Source: Croceivirga sp. (GTDB lineage: Bacteria; Bacteroidota; Bacteroidia; Flavobacteriales; Flavobacteriaceae). Taken from it: 38,558 nt of DNA. The translations under genes were made by a program, and so were the position numbers. The notes below the pieces were generated by a model. The model was not told the origin of the DNA and did no database searches. It worked only from the letters and a program-made list of their open reading frames with translations. The stretch is from contig JANQRG010000015.1 of the NCBI GenBank assembly GCA_028284665.1, positions 1 to 38,558 on the forward strand, in the 5' to 3' direction. How positions within the stretch are numbered: position 1 is the stretch's first letter; the number at the start of each line of letters is the position of its first letter. Below are positions 33,479 through 38,558 of this stretch, piece by piece.

Positions 33479-34228
33479 ATGAAAAAAAATGCGGTATTTC
33501 CATTAGCCTTGGTTCTTTTAACCGCTCTGTTGAACGAGTTACGTGCACAACTCGAAACCAGAGCGGTAAAATCCTTTGAAAAAGTAATTATAAGTCCTCA
33601 TATTAAGGTTGCCTTTGAAGAGGGTGAAGTAGAGCAGGTAACCATTGAAGAGGCTGATATCCCCCTGGATAAAATCAAAGTTGAGGTTAACGGAAAAACG
33701 CTGCGTATATACCTGGAGGATGCCAAATTCTTAACCAAGCGGGTAAAGTACGAATCTACCTATGGAAAAAACAAACGCCCAATGTACCAGGGCACCGAAG
33801 CGACAGTTTTGGTGAATTACAAAAACTTAAAACGGCTTTCGGTTCGGGGGGAACAACAAATTACACTTAACAGCCCGATAGAAAGGCAGAAGTTTCGATT
33901 GGTCATTTACGGAGAGTCTGAGGTGATTTTTAAAAAAGTTGCGGTTAATAAATTACGCACCACGACCTATGGTGAAAGCGAATTATATGTTGCGTCTGGC
34001 ACAATTGAAAAACAAAAGTATCTGGCCTATGGTGAAAGTAAGGTCAATACGTTAGGCGCGTCAAATGGCATCACCCGGATAACGGCCTATGGGGAGAGCG
34101 ATTTTAAAATAAACGTGCAAGATAAAATCAAACTCTCGGCATTTGGCGAAGCATTAGTCCGGTATGAAGGAAACCCCAATATCAATCGGGGTATTGTTAT
34201 TGGAAAGGCAAGGATCAGAAGATTATAG
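33479..34228 (+). CDS. DUF2807 (head GIN domain) exported beta-helix protein
   Basis: This 249-residue protein has a signal peptide (VFPLALVLLTALLNELRAQ) and a DUF2807-like right-handed beta-helix. A YGES motif recurs every 20 residues at 144, 164, 184 and 204, preceded by RGEQ at 123 and followed by FGEA at 222, giving a regular ladder of turns. DUF2807 proteins are common envelope proteins in Bacteroidota with no established biochemical role; adhesin-like binding is only a suggestion. Its position between the ATPase and permease genes implies that it is made with the pump and may bind a substrate or shield the periplasm. Confidence 0.87.
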   Translation: MKKNAVFPLALVLLTALLNELRAQLETRAVKSFEKVIISPHIKVAFEEGEVEQVTIEEADIPLDKIKVEVNGKTLRIYLEDAKFLTKRVKYESTYGKNKRPMYQGTEATVLVNYKNLKRLSVRGEQQITLNSPIERQKFRLVIYGESEVIFKKVAVNKLRTTTYGESELYVASGTIEKQKYLAYGESKVNTLGASNGITRITAYGESDFKINVQDKIKLSAFGEALVRYEGNPNINRGIVIGKARIRRL

Positions 34229-34251
34229 CTACAATCAAAGAAGGAACAATC

Positions 34252-36669
34252 ATGTTCAAGAATTATCTAAAAGTTGGTTTCAGAAATGCTATTAGGGATA
34301 AGGCCTTTACTGCAATAAATCTTTCAGGACTGGTTCTGGGGATGCTATGCTTCTTGTTTATCTTCTTATGGATTCAAGATGAAAAAAGTGTGGATAGTTA
34401 TCACGAGAACCACAGCACGCTTTTCAATGTCTATTACACCGTTACTTCTGAGGGAAAAAGAGATGGGACCTATGCCACTCCAACCAACTATGATACCATT
34501 TCAAAACGTTATTTTCCATTGTTGGAAGGGGTTGAACAAGAGGTTTCCGGAATCGAGCGCACCAATTTTTATGTAACGGGATATGAGCTGCCTTGGGGCT
34601 ACCCCGAAACCTTTAAAGTCGGTGATAAACTATACAAAATGAAAGGGGCACGCGCCGGAAGGGATTTCTTCCAGATGTTCCATTATCCTATTGTAGCAGG
34701 GAATGCCGTAGATCCGTTGCAAGAGATGGGAACCATTGCCATTTCCAGGAAAATGGCCCATATGTTTTTTAACGGTCCCGAAGATGCTGTTGGAAAAACC
34801 ATGCGTTATGAAAACAGTTTAGACTTTACCGTTACCGCAGTTTTTGAAGATGTAACACCCAAAAGCTCATGGTCCTTTGATTTTTTGATTGCCTGGGAAT
34901 CCTATGCTACCGGTCATGTTTTAATTGCTTCCCATAATGTCCAAACCACCGTACAACTTTCATCAATAGCGGACGTAGCGCAAGTGGAACAAAATCTCGA
35001 TACGTATTTACAGAAACACTTAAATCCAGAGCATCCGATACTTATTCAAGCACATTTACAGCCTTTTGGTGATAAATATTTGAAGGGTAATTTCGAAAAT
35101 GGTAAACCTTCAGATGGCCGAATAGCCTACTTACAACTATTTGGTGGGGTGGCCCTTTTTATTCTCTTTATTGCTTGTATCAACTACATGAATCTTTCCA
35201 CTGCCAAATCTACAAAAAGGGCTAAAGAAGTAGGAGTTAGAAAGGTGGTAGGATCCTCGCGCGCTTTTTTGATCAAACAATTTTTGGCAGAGTCTACACT
35301 ACTTTCTTTTTTGGCCATCCTTGTTTCCATACTGCTAACCGGATTGCTTCTACCCTTTTTTAACGGTCTAACGGGCAAACAAATCGCTCTTCCTTATTTT
35401 AATTATGGTTACTGGCTTACTGTTCTGCTGTTGGTTTTGGTAACCGGTCTAATTGCCGGCAGTTATCCAGCGCTTTTTTTGTCATCCCTAAAGCCTGTAA
35501 AAGTGTTGCGCGGAACATTAAAAATTACCGGTGGGTCAAAATGGCTAAGAAAGGGGTTAACTACTTTTCAATTTGGCCTATGTATTTTACTTCTTATTGC
35601 AACAATGGTAGTATCCAGACAGACGGATTACCTACAAAATTCCCATCTGGGTTATAATCGCGAAAATCTGATTTATATACGAATTGAAGGTGCATTGGCC
35701 GATGCCAAAAAATATGACTTGTTTAAGAAGGAGGCCTCCAAACTTCCTGGAATCGCCATGGTAGATCGTAGTAGTGAAACCCCACATTCCATGGAATTTG
35801 AAGTGACCGATCCTATTAATTGGGAGGGAAAACCTATAGGTAAGTCGGTTGGATTTATGCCCAAATCTGTAGGCTTTGACTTTATTGAAATCATGGATCT
35901 CAAAATAGCGGATGGTAGGGGGTTTACAAAGACCATAGCTACTGATTCGGCCGAGGCATTTATGGTCAATCAAGAGGCCGTGCGACAAATGGGATTAAAA
36001 AACCCATTAGGCAAATGGGTGTCCGCTTGGGGTAAGAAAGGAAGGATCGTAGGGATTTTAGAGGATTACCATACGGCTTCCCTTCATCAAAAAATAAAGC
36101 CGGTAATTATAGATGTAAAAGAGGATTTGAATTTTGGGGTCATATTAGTACGGACTGAACCTGGACAGACCAGTGAAGCCCTGACCAGCCTAAAAAGTGT
36201 ATACGAGAAACTAAATCCATCCCGTCCTTTCGATTATCAATTTGCGGATGGTGAATATCAGGCATTATACCAAAGTGAGCGGTTAATTTCTAAACTATCC
36301 AATGTTTTTTGCCTCTTGGCTATTGCTATTTCAGTTTTAGGTTTGCTTGGATTGGTGATGTTCTCTGCGCAACAACGCACTAAGGAAATGGGGGTGCGAA
36401 AAGTTTTAGGGGCTTCAAACAGCACTATTGTCCAATTGTTTTCAGAAGACATTTTGAAATTGGTTGGTGTTTCTTTTTTAATTACAGCACCATTAGCATG
36501 GTTACTCATGCAAAGATGGTTGCAAGGCTTTGCTTATCAAATAAATATGTCTTGGTGGATTTTTGCAATTTCTGGCCTCTCTGCCCTTTTAATTGCTTTT
36601 TTAACGGTTAGCTCCCAATCCTTAAAAATAGCCTATGCGAATCCAGCCAAATCCTTAAGAACGGAATAA
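34252..36669 (+). CDS. ABC transporter permease (fused FtsX/MacB type), copy 1
   Basis: This 805-residue permease is a tandem duplication of the MacB/FtsX unit in one chain. TM1 is at about residues 21-41, then a periplasmic MacB-like core. TMs follow at about 294-314, 347-370 and 386-410. The second half has TMs near 435-455, 682-704, 733-755 and 768-790 around another large periplasmic domain. Conserved cytoplasmic coupling motifs occur in both halves (MNLSTAKSTKRAKEVGVRK and QRTKEMGVRKVLGASNS). Each half would supply one side of the transporter, so a single chain may equal a dimer. It works with the ATPase at 32754 and the adaptor and TolC protein of this operon. Confidence 0.93.
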   Translation: MFKNYLKVGFRNAIRDKAFTAINLSGLVLGMLCFLFIFLWIQDEKSVDSYHENHSTLFNVYYTVTSEGKRDGTYATPTNYDTISKRYFPLLEGVEQEVSGIERTNFYVTGYELPWGYPETFKVGDKLYKMKGARAGRDFFQMFHYPIVAGNAVDPLQEMGTIAISRKMAHMFFNGPEDAVGKTMRYENSLDFTVTAVFEDVTPKSSWSFDFLIAWESYATGHVLIASHNVQTTVQLSSIADVAQVEQNLDTYLQKHLNPEHPILIQAHLQPFGDKYLKGNFENGKPSDGRIAYLQLFGGVALFILFIACINYMNLSTAKSTKRAKEVGVRKVVGSSRAFLIKQFLAESTLLSFLAILVSILLTGLLLPFFNGLTGKQIALPYFNYGYWLTVLLLVLVTGLIAGSYPALFLSSLKPVKVLRGTLKITGGSKWLRKGLTTFQFGLCILLLIATMVVSRQTDYLQNSHLGYNRENLIYIRIEGALADAKKYDLFKKEASKLPGIAMVDRSSETPHSMEFEVTDPINWEGKPIGKSVGFMPKSVGFDFIEIMDLKIADGRGFTKTIATDSAEAFMVNQEAVRQMGLKNPLGKWVSAWGKKGRIVGILEDYHTASLHQKIKPVIIDVKEDLNFGVILVRTEPGQTSEALTSLKSVYEKLNPSRPFDYQFADGEYQALYQSERLISKLSNVFCLLAIAISVLGLLGLVMFSAQQRTKEMGVRKVLGASNSTIVQLFSEDILKLVGVSFLITAPLAWLLMQRWLQGFAYQINMSWWIFAISGLSALLIAFLTVSSQSLKIAYANPAKSLRTE

Positions 36670-36689
36670 TCAATCGAAAACGAGAAACG

Positions 36690-38558
36690 ATGTTTAAAAA
36701 TTATCTAAAAACTGCTTGGAGAAGTCTAAAAAAGCAATCCTTTTTCACCTTACTCAATACCTTCGGGCTTGCTATTGGCATCGCCGGATGCTTACTTATT
36801 TCACTGTACATCTATGATGAGCTGAGCTATGACACTATGTTCACCGATGCCAGTAGTATACATCGTATAAATGTTGATGTAAAGTTTGGCGGTACGGAAA
36901 GTGTCATGGCCGAGGTTTCTGCTCCAATGGCAGCTGCTCTGGAAGCTGATTTTCCTCAGGTAGAGCTAGCGACAAGATTCAATCCTATTGGCACCACCTT
37001 AATACGAAAAAGCGAGGCTACGCAAAATGCCAAGGAGGATAATGCCACTTTCGTAGATGCCTCTTTCTTTGAAATGTTCGGGTTGGCTATTTCGTCCGGT
37101 GATATCAACACCGCACTGGAGGAATCCAACACTCTGATTCTTACCGAAACAGCGGCCCGCAAGCACTTTGGAAGCTCAAAAGCCATTGGACAAACTCTTT
37201 TACTCAACAATACGGATACCTATACGGTTACTGGCATTATTCCGGATATGCCTAAAAATTCTTTTTTACGCGATTATAGTGTATTTATAGCCATGGCCGG
37301 TTTGGAAGATGCCCGAACCGACGAGTGGACCAGTCATAACTATGCTACCTTTATTAAACTTGCCCCCAACGCCGATATCCAGGATTTTCAAGCACCGTTG
37401 CAAGGCATGATGGGGAAATACGTCATCCCCTATGCTCAGAGGTTTTTCCCTGGAATTACTGAGGAAGCGTTTTTGGCTTCAGGCAACCATTTAAAATTCA
37501 GCACCATCCCTTTGACCGATATACATTTATATTCTGATTTAGAGGCGGAGATGAGTGCCAATAGCAGCATCCAAAACATCTATATCCTTAGTTTTATTGG
37601 GCTATTCTTAATTGTTCTGGCCAGTGTCAATTTCATGAACCTCTCCACCGCATACTCACTAAAAAGAAGCAAGGAAGTAGGTATTAGAAAAACACTAGGT
37701 TCTTCAAAAATGGCACTTCTGAGACAGTTTTTAATGGAGTCGGGGCTTATCACTTTTTTATCGCTTTTTGTGGCCATAATACTGGCATTTTTAGCCCTAC
37801 CCCTGTTCAACAGTCTTGCAGGCAAGACCATTGAAATTCCCTTTTCCAATCCATTTTTTTGGTTACTCCTGATTATCTCTGCAGTGGTTTTAGGGTTGTT
37901 TTCCGGCTGGTATCCTGCATTTTTCATGTCGCGTTTTATGCCGGTGGCCGTACTAAAAGGCTCCGGAGAAAAGGGCGTAGGAGGAGGCAAGATCAGAAAC
38001 TCATTGGTGGTCTTTCAGTTTTCGGTTTCTATTTTGTTGATCATTAGCACAGTAGTGGTGTACCAACAACTGAGTTATATCCAAAGTAAAGATTTGGGGT
38101 TCAGCAAGGATCAGATCTTAATAGTGGAAGATGCCTTTGCCGCTGGGGATCAATTGCAGTCGTTTAAACAAGAGGTGAACCAACTGGCACAGGTAAAAAA
38201 CGTATCGGTTTCCGGATTTTTACCCACGCCCTCATTCAGAAGCAATACCAGCTTTGTCAAAGAAGGTCTTTTAAGCCAGGAAAACGCCATTAACATGCAA
38301 ATCTGGAATGTGGATCACGATTATCTCTCCACCCTGGATATTGAAGTTTTAGCAGGGCGGGATTTTAACAGGCAATTTGCTGCAGACTCTACGGCCATGA
38401 TACTCAACGAAGCGGCTGTTTCCATATTGGGCATAACTCCTAAAGAGGCTCTTGGGCTTCGGTTATCAAGGGATATTGGCGTAGAGAATCCTCAATTTCT
38501 AACCGTAGTGGGTGTCATTAAAGATTTTCATTATGAATCCCTTAGACGGGATATTGGG
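36690..38558 (+). CDS. ABC transporter permease (fused FtsX/MacB type), copy 2, cut by window edge
   Basis: An ATG at 36690 opens a frame that stays open through the last base of the window (623 codons so far), so the protein is partial at its C-terminus. It is a paralogue of the preceding permease: MFKNYLKTAWRSLKKQSFFT compares with MFKNYLKVGFRNAIRDKAFT at the start, and MNLSTAYSLKRSKEVGIRK at the coupling helix. TM1 is near residues 20-40; three TMs lie between about 290 and 415 and one near 435-455, followed by the second periplasmic domain. About 180 residues with the last three TMs should lie outside. Twenty bp separate it from copy 1, so it is in the same operon. Confidence 0.93.
   Translation, partial: MFKNYLKTAWRSLKKQSFFTLLNTFGLAIGIAGCLLISLYIYDELSYDTMFTDASSIHRINVDVKFGGTESVMAEVSAPMAAALEADFPQVELATRFNPIGTTLIRKSEATQNAKEDNATFVDASFFEMFGLAISSGDINTALEESNTLILTETAARKHFGSSKAIGQTLLLNNTDTYTVTGIIPDMPKNSFLRDYSVFIAMAGLEDARTDEWTSHNYATFIKLAPNADIQDFQAPLQGMMGKYVIPYAQRFFPGITEEAFLASGNHLKFSTIPLTDIHLYSDLEAEMSANSSIQNIYILSFIGLFLIVLASVNFMNLSTAYSLKRSKEVGIRKTLGSSKMALLRQFLMESGLITFLSLFVAIILAFLALPLFNSLAGKTIEIPFSNPFFWLLLIISAVVLGLFSGWYPAFFMSRFMPVAVLKGSGEKGVGGGKIRNSLVVFQFSVSILLIISTVVVYQQLSYIQSKDLGFSKDQILIVEDAFAAGDQLQSFKQEVNQLAQVKNVSVSGFLPTPSFRSNTSFVKEGLLSQENAINMQIWNVDHDYLSTLDIEVLAGRDFNRQFAADSTAMILNEAAVSILGITPKEALGLRLSRDIGVENPQFLTVVGVIKDFHYESLRRDIG

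Overview
The window is chromosomal DNA from a member of the Bacteroidota, most likely a marine Flavobacteriaceae (inferred). Supporting signs are candidate promoters of the Bacteroidota type (a TTG-like -33 element about 19-20 bp before TAnnTTTG), scarce Shine-Dalgarno sequences, SPII lipoproteins, a free-standing alanine racemase of the flavobacterial type, a short RsmI, a thymidine kinase with degenerate zinc cysteines, and fused FtsX-type ABC permeases in an efflux operon. No phage, plasmid, insertion sequence, rRNA or CRISPR array was recognised. Nearly all genes are intact housekeeping or accessory genes.

Layout. 1-930: tRNA-Ala(GGC) and a universal stress protein, both on the minus strand. 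984-5744: a plus-strand run of GNAT acetyltransferase, MATE exporter, enoyl-CoA hydratase, a 38-residue membrane peptide missed by length cut-offs, a lipoprotein Gfo/Idh/MocA oxidoreductase and LpxH. It is closed by a bidirectional hairpin terminator. 5833-12106: a minus-strand run of pyruvate phosphate dikinase (with a Crp/Fnr-type dyad in its promoter), MFS exporter, RecJ and OsmC. 12154-12756: an AhpD-like CxxC protein. 12757-13253: a noncoding dispersed-repeat element of about 0.5 kb with inverted, periodic ends. 13328-14510: a DinB-fold protein and a Crp/Fnr regulator, convergent with a minus-strand group (Fe-S uracil-DNA glycosylase, RsmI, DoxX-like protein, hypothetical protein). 16977-20454: Tdk, Alr, MscL and Asd on the plus strand. 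20480-22594: an exported PsiD/phosphatidylserine-decarboxylase-like enzyme divergent from an HxlR regulator and DinB protein, sharing an operator-rich 79-bp gap. 22678-26276: a lipoprotein prolyl oligopeptidase, an orphan importer-type ABC ATPase and ArfB. 26340-29954: an NTF2-like protein, a GreA-like factor, a histidine kinase and a sigma-54 activator (minus strand). 30147-38558: TolC, adaptor, ABC ATPase, a DUF2807 adhesin-like protein and two large ABC permeases, the last cut by the window edge.

The most coherent system is at 26.8-38.6 kb. An NtrC-type activator and its kinase, which has only a membrane hairpin and no periplasmic sensor domain, are divergent from a MacAB/TolC-like tripartite efflux operon. 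The intergenic region carries two tandem palindromes with the geometry of enhancer sites, a near-consensus sigma-54 promoter, and a perfect inverted repeat covering the tolC-like start codon. I infer a self-contained, envelope-stress- or toxin-responsive efflux module. Its ligand cannot be read from the sequence.
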